From: Brachybacterium timonense
GTDB taxonomy: Bacteria; Actinomycetota; Actinomycetes; Actinomycetales; Dermabacteraceae
Direction: 5' to 3'
DNA length: 64,000 nt
NCBI RefSeq assembly: GCF_900258505.1
Contig: NZ_LT984895.1
Location: 175,563 to 239,562, forward strand
Shown piece after piece: positions 11,135 to 19,985 of this stretch. How positions within the stretch are numbered: the stretch's first letter is position 1; each line of letters starts with the position of its first letter. A program made the translations under genes and the position numbers. Under the pieces are notes generated by a model, which saw only the letters and a list, made by a program, of their open reading frames with translations, was not told the DNA's origin and made no database searches.

Positions 11135-11800
11135 GTGACCACGCTGCCTGAAGAGCTCGCGCCGCTGGCCACCCGGCTGTTCGGCGATCGCCTCCCGCTC
11201 GCCGAGCGCTTCACGGGTCTGCTTGCTGAGCATGGCCAGGAGCGCGGTCTCATCGGTCCGCGCGAGGTGGACCGTCTGTGGGAGCGCCACGTGCTCAACT
11301 GCGCCCTGATGGTCGACTCGATCGACCCGTCGGTGTGCACCCTGGCGGACGTCGGCTCTGGTGCGGGCTTGCCGGGCGTGATCATCGCGATTGCTCGGCC
11401 GCAGCTTCACGTGACGCTCGTGGAGACGATGCAGCGGCGCTGCGCCTGGCTTGATGAAGTCAATGCTGAGCTGGGTCTGGACTATGAGGTGGTGCGGGCG
11501 CGCGCCGAGGAGCTTCACGGGGAGCGCACCTTTGACGCTGTCACTGCTCGCGCTGTCGCAGCACTCGACAAGCTCGCGAAGTGGACTCTTCCACTGGTGG
11601 CCGACGGCGGTGAGCTGCTGGCCATGAAGGGAAGCTCCGCCGCACAGGAGATCGAGAAAGCGCAGCCGGTGCTGCGCCGCCTCGGCGGGGTTGATCCGAG
11701 GATCGAGCAGCACGGGCACGGCGAGGTGGAGGTTCCCACTACAGTGGTCAGGGTGCGCAAGCAGACGCCGGCGAGGAAGGGAGAGCGACGTGGCCGCTGA
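11135..11800 (+). CDS. rsmG: 16S rRNA (guanine-527-N7)-methyltransferase RsmG
   Basis: RsmG (GidB) methylates G527 of 16S rRNA using S-adenosylmethionine. The 221 residues carry the Rossmann motif LADVGSGAGLPGVIIAIARP at about residues 69-88 and VTARAVAALDKLAKW further on, both typical. It starts at GTG 11135, seven bases after jag, and overlaps the parA start by 11 bases. Loss of this gene elsewhere gives low-level streptomycin resistance. Confidence 0.95.
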   Translation: MTTLPEELAPLATRLFGDRLPLAERFTGLLAEHGQERGLIGPREVDRLWERHVLNCALMVDSIDPSVCTLADVGSGAGLPGVIIAIARPQLHVTLVETMQRRCAWLDEVNAELGLDYEVVRARAEELHGERTFDAVTARAVAALDKLAKWTLPLVADGGELLAMKGSSAAQEIEKAQPVLRRLGGVDPRIEQHGHGEVEVPTTVVRVRKQTPARKGERRGR

Positions 11801-12710
11801 GCGCGACGACTCCGGATCAACCGACTCCTACGCCGACACCCCGCTCATGCGAGAGCTGACCCGGGATCATGCCCGTCGGCGGAAGCTCGAGGGGCTCACC
11901 TTCGAGGCACCTGAGCAGACCCGCATCATCACGGTCGCGAACCAGAAGGGCGGCGTTGGGAAGACCTCCACCACCGTCAACCTGGGTGCCGCGCTCGCCA
12001 TGGGCGGGCTGCGTGTTCTAGTGGTGGATGTGGATCCGCAGGGCAATGCCTCCACAGCGCTCGGCCTCGAGCATCATGCAGAGGTCCCCAGCATGTACGA
12101 GGTGCTGGTCGAATCCCAGCCTATGAGCGAGGTCATTCAGCCCGCCTCTGAGTTGGAGAACCTGCTGTGCGCCCCGGCCACAATCAATCTGTCGGGCGCA
12201 GAGATTGAACTGGTGTCGATGGTCGCGCGCGAAGGGCGCCTCCGTGGAGCGATCCGGGACCTGCTCACCGAACGTGACCAGAAGGGCTTGGAACGGCTGG
12301 ACTACGTGCTGATCGACTGCCCGCCGTCGCTCGGCCTGCTCACCGTGAACGCCCTGGTGGCCGCCCGTGAAGTCCTCATTCCGATCCAGGCCGAGTACTA
12401 CGCTCTCGAGGGCCTGACCCTGCTGCTGAACAACATCGATCTGATTCGCCAGCATCTGAACCCTGACCTGGTGGTCTCCTCGATTCTGCTGACGATGTAC
12501 GACGCCCGCACACGGCTCGCTGCCCAGGTAGCACAGGATGTGCGTGACCACTTCCCGCAGCAGACGCTGGACGTGACCATTCCCCGCTCGGTGCGGATCT
12601 CCGAAGCCCCCAGCTACGGCCAGACCGTGCTCACCTACGACCCCGGCTCCTCCGGTGCACTCGCATACCGGGCGGCCGCCCACGAACTGACCGTCCGACA
12701 GGTTCCCTGA
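11790..12710 (+). CDS. parA: chromosome partitioning ATPase ParA (Soj)
   Basis: ParA is a Walker-type ATPase that moves ParB-bound origins apart. I chose GTG 11790 after GGGAGAG, giving 306 residues; the frame is open further upstream inside rsmG. The deviant Walker A is in ITVANQKGGVGKTSTTVNLG, the second motif in VLVVDVDPQGNASTALG and Walker B in VLIDCPPSLGLLTVNAL. ADP/ATP switching and DNA binding are known for the family. It is followed by parB after 99 bases, and both act on the parS sites downstream. Confidence 0.95.
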   Translation: MAAERDDSGSTDSYADTPLMRELTRDHARRRKLEGLTFEAPEQTRIITVANQKGGVGKTSTTVNLGAALAMGGLRVLVVDVDPQGNASTALGLEHHAEVPSMYEVLVESQPMSEVIQPASELENLLCAPATINLSGAEIELVSMVAREGRLRGAIRDLLTERDQKGLERLDYVLIDCPPSLGLLTVNALVAAREVLIPIQAEYYALEGLTLLLNNIDLIRQHLNPDLVVSSILLTMYDARTRLAAQVAQDVRDHFPQQTLDVTIPRSVRISEAPSYGQTVLTYDPGSSGALAYRAAAHELTVRQVP

Positions 12711-12809
12711 CCGGACGGATGACCACCGAAACGGTGCGTGCGCCGTCGCCCGCACCGACCCTCTCTCGCCTACGGGCGTGCACGACCGTTCTTCGGAAGG
12801 ATGCTGGAG

Positions 12810-14504
12810 ATGACGCAGAAGCGCGGACTCGGACGCGGCCTGGGGGCCCTCATTCCCGGCGCGGGCGCCCCCGCGGGAAGCGAGCAGGAGCTGCGCACCC
12901 GCACCCATCCGCGCACTGAGCCGGAACCGGGTGAGAAGGGATCCAGCGCCCGGCCGGTGGATATGTTCTTCTCGGGCGATCCGGTGGAGCACGACGAATC
13001 GGACGCCAGTGGCCGGCAGCGCCGATCGCGCCCGGATCTGGCCGGTGACATGGCCCGCGCCGCGGCAGCCCGGCGTGGCCGGGGGCGAGCCAGCACCTCC
13101 ACTGCGTCGTCGTCGGCGACCAGCGACGACGCGAAGGCCAGCGCTGACGCAGAACCGTCCACGCCCACGAAGGCGTCATCGACAGCGTCATCGGCGAAGA
13201 AGTCCTCGTCCACGAGCTCCACCGCCTCGAAGCGCTCCTCCTCGAAGGGAACACGTTCGTCGAAGGACGCGTCCGCTTCCACCCGCGCGACGTCGACGAA
13301 GCGAGCCTCATCCAAGGCTACGGAGCCGAAGGAAACCACCTCGTCGAAGGACACGTCCGCTTCCCGGAGGTCGTCATCGTCGAAGCGGGGATCGTCTCAG
13401 GGTGCTTCCGCGTCGCGCGGGACCTCGGCATCGTCGGGCGCCGCGTCGCCGAGAGACTCATCTGCGTCGGCATCGTCGGAGGCAACCCCGACGGATTCAC
13501 CGGTGGTGGATGTGGAACGTGTGGAGCCGACGCCCGTCACTGCCTCGAGGACGCCCGCGGTCGCGGAAGAATCAGCCGCGGCACGCGAGGACGTCTCGAC
13601 CTTGGACGCCCCGACAGATGACGCCTCGCAGCTGCACGAGCAGGAGAGCAGTGGTCTCGTGCAGGTGCCGGGGGCGGAGTTCGCGGAGATCCCGATCCAG
13701 GAGATTCGAGAGAACCCGCGCAACCCCCGCACCATGTTCGATGATGACGAACTCGATGAGCTCGCCTTCTCCCTGCGGGAAGTCGGTGTGCTCCAGCCCG
13801 TGGTGGTTCGACCGATCACCGCGACCGCCAACGGGGAATCTTTCGAACTCGTCATGGGTGAGCGTCGCTGGCGAGCAGCGCAGCGTGCTGGTCTGCGCAG
13901 CATTCCGGCGATCATTCGTGAAACCAGCGACGATGACCTTCTCCGTGATGCCCTCCTGGAGAACCTGCACCGTTCGCAGCTGAACCCCCTTGAAGAAGCC
14001 GCCGCCTACCAGCAGCTGCTGGATGACTTCGGGTGCACGCAGGATGAGCTGGCCGACAGGATCGGCCGCTCACGGCCGCAGATCACCAACACCCTGCGTC
14101 TGATGCGCTTGCCCGCGCTCGTACAGAGGCGCCTGGCCAGCGGCGCGTTGACGGCTGGTCACGCACGTGCGCTCCTTGCGCTCGACGACGTGACGCTTAT
14201 GGAGGAGCTCGCCCAGCGCATTGTGGCGGAAGGGCTTTCTGTTCGGGCGGTGGAGCGACTCGTCTCCCGCGGCACCCAGCCCGCGACATCCCGTACACCG
14301 CGGCGAAGCACCTATGACCCGCACGTCGTTGACATCACGAGCCGACTATCCAAGAGCCTCGAGGCTCCGGTCCGCATCGATGTGGGCAAGCGCAAGGGAC
14401 GCATCACGCTCGAATTCACGTCGATTGAGGACCTGGAGCGTTTGGTCGAGCGCATCGGTCTAGATCTGGATGACCTGACCGGCGTGTCCGACCCAGCGGA
14501 CTGA
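12810..14504 (+). CDS. parB: chromosome partitioning protein ParB with long serine-rich linker
   Basis: ParB binds parS, slides as a CTP-dependent clamp and works with ParA. The chosen start gives the canonical MTQKRGLGRGLGALIPGA (564 residues). The N-terminal catalytic domain begins near residue 285 with EIPIQEIRENPRNPR and has the CTP-binding GERRWRAAQ near 350. The helix-turn-helix is DELADRIGRSRPQITNTLRL. The dimerisation domain ends the protein. Residues about 75-280 are a low-complexity linker rich in Ser, Ala, Thr and Lys, far longer than usual (most ParBs are 280-350 residues). Another possible start is 12801. Confidence 0.94.
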   Translation: MTQKRGLGRGLGALIPGAGAPAGSEQELRTRTHPRTEPEPGEKGSSARPVDMFFSGDPVEHDESDASGRQRRSRPDLAGDMARAAAARRGRGRASTSTASSSATSDDAKASADAEPSTPTKASSTASSAKKSSSTSSTASKRSSSKGTRSSKDASASTRATSTKRASSKATEPKETTSSKDTSASRRSSSSKRGSSQGASASRGTSASSGAASPRDSSASASSEATPTDSPVVDVERVEPTPVTASRTPAVAEESAAAREDVSTLDAPTDDASQLHEQESSGLVQVPGAEFAEIPIQEIRENPRNPRTMFDDDELDELAFSLREVGVLQPVVVRPITATANGESFELVMGERRWRAAQRAGLRSIPAIIRETSDDDLLRDALLENLHRSQLNPLEEAAAYQQLLDDFGCTQDELADRIGRSRPQITNTLRLMRLPALVQRRLASGALTAGHARALLALDDVTLMEELAQRIVAEGLSVRAVERLVSRGTQPATSRTPRRSTYDPHVVDITSRLSKSLEAPVRIDVGKRKGRITLEFTSIEDLERLVERIGLDLDDLTGVSDPAD

Positions 14505-15316
14505 CGAGGGCCGACGGGACGGATGCCAGTTGAGCACGGACATGAGGGCCCGTGATCCACGCTGGCGTGGACCATTAACGCTGACAGAGCCACTGAGCGA
14601 TGGCTGTCCTCCTGTTCGACCTTCTCCCGGTCAATGGCCATCTGATGAACGCTGATGCGGGCCACCGAGCGACGGCTGGCTTCTGGCGACACCGTTGCCA
14701 CAGTGGATTTGACTGCGATCGCCGCGGTCGAGTGTGTGGCAAGCGCAGTGGACCGAATCGACCTTCCCCGGTGCTGACGCCGGGCCCGGACGTGTCCCGA
14801 TGCATGCCATCGTCGGGGTGCTCTCCGTGGTGGTTGTCGACCTCGGCCGGCTTCCTCTCCGTCCGCAGACCCGATGTCGCGATCATGGCAATCGTGTGCG
14901 CTACCGGCTTGTCGCCTGCACGTGTCGCGATGGATAGGGAGCAGCGGTATGGACGTCCCGGGTACCTAGATCGACGGTCCGAGAACCCCGGCGCGAACGA
15001 CGGTGATGTCTCGGGCGCTTCCGCTGGGCATAAACGTGGGCGTGGTTCCGCGCCATCCTCACTGAGACCACATACTAGACAATAGGCTAGAAAAAGTGAC
15101 GGATAGCACCACTTTGCGAGATGGGGAGTTCCCGGTGAGGAGCTCAACGTGGGCCAGTCGGTAGTGCGGCGCTGACCAGTACCGCAGTGCCACGAGGATG
15201 CGACGGCCTGGCCGGAGACGTGCCCCGATATCTGAGAGCCGGCGTTGACACCATTATGAGCAGCACCATCGCGGGCTGAGATGGGCATAAAGCGAGTTGT
15301 CGTGCCGTGGTGTTCC

Positions 15317-15332
15317 TGTTACACGTGAAACA
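15317..15332 (+). promoter_or_regulatory. parS site 1 (15/16)
   Basis: TGTTACACGTGAAACA differs from the 16-bp parS consensus at one position, the best match in the array. Confidence 0.85.
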
Positions 15333-15415
15333 TCCGTGCGCTACCGCTACGCACGGTTAGAGCCATCCGCGACAACGCCCGCGCGATCGGCAGCCCGCGT
15401 CACGCACTCGCACGA

Positions 15416-15431
15416 CGTTTCACATGAAACA
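15416..15431 (+). promoter_or_regulatory. parS site 2 (14/16)
   Basis: CGTTTCACATGAAACA keeps both half-sites; the changes are the first base and the centre G to A. Confidence 0.75.
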
Positions 15432-15523
15432 CGGGGAACGCCGCCCCGACACGTTCGATTCTTCCAGTCTGAATCATCGCGGTGCTCGGCCCTCGTCTCT
15501 CCGTGGCGGCTTATGTCGAGACG

Positions 15524-15539
15524 GGTTGCACGTGAAACG
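15524..15539 (+). promoter_or_regulatory. parS site 3 (13/16)
   Basis: GGTTGCACGTGAAACG keeps the CACGTG core and the right GAAAC half; mismatches are both ends and position 5. Confidence 0.65.
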
Positions 15540-15883
15540 CGGGTTCAGGATGGGCGGGGAGGAGCTCCTACCGGGGTGAGATCGGGTATATCCCCGTACC
15601 CCGCCAACCGGTTGGCTGGATGTGTGCAGAGAGGTGTCGGCACAGGCCGGGATTTCTACCGTGCTGTTGCCTCGGTCAAAAAGTGAGTATGTGCGTGCGT
15701 CATGGAAACCCAGTCCCCTCAATCGGAGCCAGGTGTTGCACCCGGAGACGCCAGCGGGATCAGCTGAAGGGGACGGCATGCCGCACAGCTACCTTGCCCT
15801 AACGCTACTGTGATGGCCCGATTGCGGGTCAGGCTGCGCCTACACGCTTTCGATCGAGTGATGTTGCGAATCACGGCTTCGGT

Positions 15884-15899
15884 CGTTTCACGTGGAACG
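15884..15899 (+). promoter_or_regulatory. parS site 4 (13/16)
   Basis: CGTTTCACGTGGAACG keeps the left half-site and core; mismatches are both ends and position 12. Confidence 0.65.
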
Positions 15900-16162
15900 G
15901 CTTGGCGATAAGGGGAGGGCTCAGGCTGTGGTCACGCCCGGAAGCTTTGCGCTTGTTCTCGATCCGAGTAACGGATACGGAGACTCCGAGCCCCACAGGT
16001 AGACGCTCGCTCGCGGACAGCATACCCGCGAGGGCACTGCCATCGGCGGATGATAGCGAAGCGACGTGCGGCAGGCCTTATCACGCGGGTCGGTACTCGA
16101 GTAGTACGACGACGTGGCGAGAAGGTGAGTGAGTATGAACCTCCCACATTGCTCGGCTGCGG

Positions 16163-16178
16163 TGTTTCACGTGCAACG
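16163..16178 (+). promoter_or_regulatory. parS site 5 (14/16)
   Basis: TGTTTCACGTGCAACG has a perfect left half and core; mismatches are positions 12 and 16. Confidence 0.75.
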
Positions 16179-16399
16179 CGGGGTGCGTGGTCGCGCTGCG
16201 CTGGGCAGGATCGAAAAGGACTGAATGCGTACACGAAGCAGCGTCGCTGTGCGATCCAAGGACATCGACGTACTCATCTCCCCAAGCAATCAGCCCAATA
16301 GCTACGAACCCCCGGCGGTGAGCTTGCGGTCAGTGCGTATGAAACAAGCATCCGACCCGAGGTACGCGCACCTCCCGGGATGTGGTTGTATAGCGGACG

Positions 16400-16415
16400 C
16401 GTTGCACGTGAAACC
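16400..16415 (+). promoter_or_regulatory. parS site 6 (13/16)
   Basis: CGTTGCACGTGAAACC has a perfect core and right half; mismatches are both ends and position 5. Confidence 0.65.
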
Positions 16416-16649
16416 TTGAGCCCGTTCGTCACGACCATCGCGTCCTATGCACACGCGGCGAAGGCAGCGGAGGCTCACGGTGGTGGGAAGCCATAGCGCA
16501 GTGCACACGACACATTCCCGCTCCAAGGACACGGCGTCGCTTTTCGCCAGAGTGGGGAGAGTGGTACTCGCTCTCCCGGGCGTATATGCCATGTGCCAGT
16601 CGTACCCAACGCTGCGTCACCACGGAGCGCCGCCTCGCGTGTCACATGA

Positions 16650-16665
16650 GGTTTCCCGTGAAACA
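16650..16665 (+). promoter_or_regulatory. parS site 7 (14/16)
   Basis: GGTTTCCCGTGAAACA has one change in the CACGTG core (A to C) and one at the first base. Confidence 0.65.
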
Positions 16666-16902
16666 GAGAAGCAGAAGCACAGGCCCCCGACCCCGGGTAC
16701 TGACGTGGTCCCGGGGCTCTGTCGCTCCCTGTGCAGTAAAGGGTGCGGCGACACCATCGTGGTGCATGGTAACGACGTACATCCTCCCCTTGTCTGATTG
16801 GTCCGGCTCGCCGGATCCTCGATGCCGGCTGTACAGCAGCAAAGAATCGTCGACGGCAGTTTCGTCGATGAGCGCCCAAGGCGGCAGGTGAGTTCTGCCC
16901 CT

Positions 16903-16918
16903 CGTTACACGTGCAACA
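16903..16918 (+). promoter_or_regulatory. parS site 8 (13/16)
   Basis: CGTTACACGTGCAACA has mismatches at positions 1, 5 and 12. It is the first copy of a locally duplicated unit (see 16888-17022). Confidence 0.65.
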
Positions 16919-16987
16919 CCTACGGCAGTTGTTCGCTATTGGGCGGGTACCTCAACGAAGACCCAGTGCGGGGGTAAGCTCTGCCCG

Positions 16988-17003
16988 CGTTACACGTGAA
17001 ACA
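16988..17003 (+). promoter_or_regulatory. parS site 9 (14/16)
   Basis: CGTTACACGTGAAACA differs at positions 1 and 5 and lies in the second copy of the duplicated unit. Confidence 0.75.
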
Positions 17004-17056
17004 CCTACGGTTGTTGTCCGCTCTTTCTGCCGATGTCGACCTGCCTGCAGCGAAGG

Positions 17057-17072
17057 TGTTGCACGTGAAACC
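17057..17072 (+). promoter_or_regulatory. parS site 10 (14/16)
   Basis: TGTTGCACGTGAAACC differs at positions 5 and 16. Confidence 0.75.
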
Positions 17073-17480
17073 CCGCCGCACTCCTTTGGCAGAGTGGAGT
17101 CGTCAGGTGTTGTGGGCGCCTACTCGGAATCGACCGGAGAATCGTCGGCAGTTGCCGCTCCTGCCATGCCCGCTAGACACCGGGAGCGACAGGGATTCAG
17201 TAGAGGCCGGGGCATGAATGTGGGGTGAACAGAGGCTTGCGATCGTGGACATCGTGACGGCGAAGGTCTGATCGCGGACCAGTTGTTCCGGTGCATCAGG
17301 CTGAGCTCTCCCATCCCGGCGGCCTGGGAGGTGACCGTCATGATCGGCATACCCAGTCGAGGAGACGGAGCACAGTCCCCCAGTGGAGCTCGTACCAGCT
17401 AGCGAATTCGCCAGGGACTTCGTCCGTGTTCTCTGCGAAGAGGAGCGAGACGCACAGGCAATCACGTACCGCATGGGTCA

Positions 17481-17496
17481 TGATTCACGGGAAACG
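17481..17496 (+). promoter_or_regulatory. parS-like site 11 (13/16)
   Basis: TGATTCACGGGAAACG has a changed core (CACGGG) and mismatches at positions 3, 10 and 16. Confidence 0.5.
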
Positions 17497-17597
17497 TCGA
17501 ACGCCGGATCGGGTACACGTGACCGATGGGAAGAATCTGATGTGAGTCCGGGGGTGCGTGATCGTCGGCAGCACGTGCGGGTAGACCGTCGGCATCA

Positions 17598-17613
17598 GGG
17601 TTCACGGGAAACG
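17598..17613 (+). promoter_or_regulatory. parS-like site 12 (12/16)
   Basis: GGGTTCACGGGAAACG shares TTCACGGGAAACG with site 11, including the altered core, so the two may derive from each other. Confidence 0.45.
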
Positions 17614-17808
17614 TGCTCCAGTGGAGTGCACAGTGTGGGTAAGTCTGTGGACACGTGCAACCGTGAGGTTGCCTGACTGCAGGGAACGTGGGGATTGTCG
17701 CTCTGGGAACCATGGGTGCGGTACTGACCGCGTGACCAGCAGATATGACTATCGCTGCAGGTCAGAGCCATTTGTACGATGCGCGTGGCGCCATGTAGCT
17801 TGCGCGCC

Positions 17809-17878
17809 CTGTCCACAGTCGATTGTGGATAACGTTGTGGATGGAGTGCGCTTTATGCGTGCACAACATTGTGGATAC
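17809..17878. promoter_or_regulatory. DnaA-box cluster beside the parS array
   Basis: Four DnaA-box-like 9-mers lie within 70 bases: 17809-17817 (plus, CTGTCCACA, 8/9), 17824-17832 (minus, reads TTATCCACA, perfect), 17836-17844 (minus, CCATCCACA, 7/9) and 17870-17878 (minus, GTATCCACA, 8/9). A further 8/9 box is at 17646-17654. The cluster is denser than that in the dnaA-dnaN spacer. It could be part of a split origin or a DnaA titration site. Confidence 0.7.
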
Positions 17879-17919
17879 ACGGTGCACAGTTTCATGTTCG
17901 CACGTCACTGCGGAGCGTC

Positions 17920-18555
17920 TCACCGATTTGACACAGTGGATGCCTCGCCGGGATCGAGGTGAGGCTGCCAGAGATCATGTTCGAGCTCGTACTTCGGCCG
18001 CGCCCCCACCCGTCGGTCTGTGATGGTCCATTCCAAGCTTGCTGGAAGTTCACCACAGATGCCGCGCAGCACCTCGGCTGCATGATGAAACGTGGGAGTC
18101 GTAGGCGTCGTGGTGGCATCCCCATGGGCACCCGCATGCGGGGACTCATCGCCAGTTGAGGTCACAGCGCCTGCCCTCCCCGCATACGTGACTGCCTTGA
18201 CGACGAGCCATGTCGGTACCTCGGTCACGCCAAGAGCAGCGAGAGCATCCGCGCCGAGGTCGTCGAGAAGCGCGCTACGGACCAACGGCGCATCGGCACT
18301 GTGCCGGCGCTGCAGTTCGGCGAGCACCGTACGAGATGGCCGCGCCGGGGCGCTCCACGGCGGTGCCGCGAGTAGTAGCCACACAGGAGCAGAGCCAGAG
18401 CCGTCGGCGTGAAACTCTGACGGGTTGTGGGAGGGGCCAACCGGTGTGGGTGACTGCCCGGCGAGGGCCGATGATTCGTCCGCAACCGGAGCCGGAGTTC
18501 CAGGCGCAGTCTCAACCGGGTGATCCGAGGGAACACCCCGCTGGTCAGGCGACAC
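17920..18555 (-). CDS. thioredoxin-like protein lacking the CXXC active site
   Basis: This 211-residue protein follows trxB exactly where trxA normally sits. The core keeps thioredoxin landmarks: a strand VWLLLAA, then PPWSAPARPSRTVLAELQRRH where thioredoxin has WCGPC and a helix, and LGVTEVPTWLVV with the cis-proline. Both active-site cysteines are replaced (W67-S-A-P-A71), so it cannot do disulfide exchange. About 50 disordered residues precede the fold and a His- and Trp-containing tail follows. It starts at GTG with no clear ribosome site. The thioredoxin link rests on motif and position by eye. It may act as a binding or regulatory partner. Confidence 0.72.
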   Translation of the reverse strand: MSPDQRGVPSDHPVETAPGTPAPVADESSALAGQSPTPVGPSHNPSEFHADGSGSAPVWLLLAAPPWSAPARPSRTVLAELQRRHSADAPLVRSALLDDLGADALAALGVTEVPTWLVVKAVTYAGRAGAVTSTGDESPHAGAHGDATTTPTTPTFHHAAEVLRGICGELPASLEWTITDRRVGARPKYELEHDLWQPHLDPGEASTVSNR

Positions 18556-18653
18556 GACAAATCTCGCTCATGGTGCTGTGCTGCCGCGATGCCGTCGGGC
18601 TCTGCCGTGTGGCGGGGCCGATCAGCGTTTCGGGCTGCCGGGGACCCACCACC

Positions 18654-19745
18654 TCATGCACGGTCCGCAGCACTGGCATCGGCGTCGGACGCTGCATCCT
18701 GGGCCGATTCTTCGGTGGTGATACCCGCGCGCTGATCCGCGAGCCAGCGTTCCGCATCGAGCGCCGCCTGGCACCCGCTCCCGGCAGCAGTGATGGCCTG
18801 ACGGTACGTGTGGTCCACCACGTCACCGGCGGCGAAGATGCCAGGCACAGATGTGTACGTGGAGCGCCCCCGCGTCAGGATGTAGCCCTGATCATCACAA
18901 TCGAGAGCTCCGCGGAAAAGCTCGGAACGCGGCACATGCCCGATCGCCTCGAACACGGCGGACGTCGGCAACTCTCGCTGTTCGCCCGTGACCGTGTCGC
19001 GCAGCGTCACGGACTCCACCTTCTCCTCGCCGTTGATGCTCACGACCTCGGCGTTCCACGCGAAGTCGAGCTTCGGATCCGCTTCTGCCCGTCGGGCCAT
19101 GATCCTCGAGGCTCGCAGCTGGTCGCGGCGATGCACCAGGGTCACGCCGGTGGCGTAACGCGTCAGGAAGGTGGCTTCCTCCACGGCGGAATCCCCGCCG
19201 CCCACCACCACGATCGGCTCATCCTTGAAGAAGAACCCGTCGCAGGTAGCGCACCAGGACACGCCCTTGCCGGACAGACGCTCCTCTCCCTCCACGCCGA
19301 GCTTCCGATACGCCGAGCCGGTGGCGATGATGAGCGCTCGCGCCCGATGCACAGTGCCGTCCTCAAGCGTGACAGTCTTCAGCTCGCCCTCGAGGTCCAC
19401 TGTCACGGCGTCCTCAAACAGCACCTCGGCGCCGAAACGTTCTGCCTGCTCCTGCATGGTGGTCATCAGGTCAGGGCCCTGGATCCCGGCCGCGAATCCG
19501 GGGAAGTTCTCCACCTCGGTGGTGGTCATGAGAGCGCCGCCCGCATCCAGTGCACCAGCGATCACCAGTGGTGCCATCTCGGCGCGGGCCGCGTAGATCG
19601 CGGCGGTGTATCCGGCGGGGCCCGAACCAATGATCACGATGTCGTGGATCGGGGCGTCCACGGCGGACGCTGCTTCGGGTGCGGGCTGGTCAGCGGCCGA
19701 CGGTGCTGAGCCGAGGATGTTCAGGGCCTGAATCGGCTGAGACAT
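18654..19745 (-). CDS. trxB: thioredoxin reductase
   Basis: TrxB is an FAD enzyme that passes electrons from NADPH to thioredoxin. I chose ATG 19745 with GGAAGGA upstream (363 residues). The FAD motif [18 protein letters not shown] is near residues 35-52, the redox-active WCATCDG near 165, the NADPH motif [15 protein letters not shown] follows, and [23 protein letters not shown] closes the FAD domain. N- and C-terminal extensions of 30-40 Ala- and Asp-rich residues are additions to the usual length. The partner thioredoxin must be encoded elsewhere, because the adjacent gene has lost its cysteines. Confidence 0.95.
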   Translation of the reverse strand: MSQPIQALNILGSAPSAADQPAPEAASAVDAPIHDIVIIGSGPAGYTAAIYAARAEMAPLVIAGALDAGGALMTTTEVENFPGFAAGIQGPDLMTTMQEQAERFGAEVLFEDAVTVDLEGELKTVTLEDGTVHRARALIIATGSAYRKLGVEGEERLSGKGVSWCATCDGFFFKDEPIVVVGGGDSAVEEATFLTRYATGVTLVHRRDQLRASRIMARRAEADPKLDFAWNAEVVSINGEEKVESVTLRDTVTGEQRELPTSAVFEAIGHVPRSELFRGALDCDDQGYILTRGRSTYTSVPGIFAAGDVVDHTYRQAITAAGSGCQAALDAERWLADQRAGITTEESAQDAASDADASAADRA

Positions 19746-19985
19746 GGGATTCCTTCCATGAGGCGAAGCGGTGAGTGGGGTGGGGCAGAGAAGAGCTTGC
19801 GTGGAGCAAAGCTGAGGTTGGCTGAGGCAGCGACGAGGCAGCGTGGTGCAGAGCCGAGGTTGGGCGGGTCGGGAAGAGGTAGCGCGGCACTGGCCAGAGG
19901 GTGCACTGTCCAGACCAGCGCCCTGCCCGGTCGAGGGAACGGCAGCAGGAGAAGGCGCACGGGCCATGAGGCATGATCACACAGA
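19746..19985. repeat. trxB upstream spacer with degenerate 42-bp repeats
   Basis: The spacer contains two adjacent, diverged copies of a unit of about 42 bases (19801-19842 and 19843-19883), both beginning GTGG and sharing GAGGTTGG. A partial copy lies before them (near 19779-19800). I see no convincing gene here. Confidence 0.5.

Larger units (their letters stand above)
16888..17022 (+). repeat. direct duplication of a parS unit
   Basis: A unit of about 50 bases at 16888-16937 is repeated at 16974-17022. Both read GT(G/A)AG, then TCTGCCC, a parS site, CACCTACGG and TTGTTCGCT or TTGTCCGCT. The flanks are conserved as well as the site, so the array has grown partly by local duplication. Confidence 0.75.
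14505..17919. other. 3.4-kb gene-free centromere region with degenerate parS array
   Basis: I see no credible gene in this tract on either strand: the open frames are short, overlap each other and have no family features. Its base composition is lower in GC than the flanks. It is filled with imperfect copies of parS (consensus TGTTTCACGTGAAACA) from 15317 to 17613 and ends with a DnaA-box cluster. A short palindrome, TCCACGC-TG-GCGTGGA, lies at 14556-14571 just past parB. In Mycobacterium this position holds an acetyltransferase-like gene and cwlM, which are absent here. The tract is best read as an expanded ParB-loading centromere. Confidence 0.8.

Noticed and set aside
14600..15085. 161-codon open frame just after parB
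   Set aside because: No ribosome site, no family features and low-complexity composition; it lies at the start of the non-coding tract.
15244..15249. TTGACA in the non-coding tract as a promoter
   Set aside because: No -10 at 16-18 bases downstream, so it is not a supported promoter.
17511..17526. CACGTG core resembling another parS site
   Set aside because: Only about 10/16 matches to the consensus, with the right half lost; too weak to count.
17647..17662. CACGTG core resembling a parS site
   Set aside because: About 9/16 matches; the overlapping 8/9 DnaA box at 17646-17654 is the better reading.
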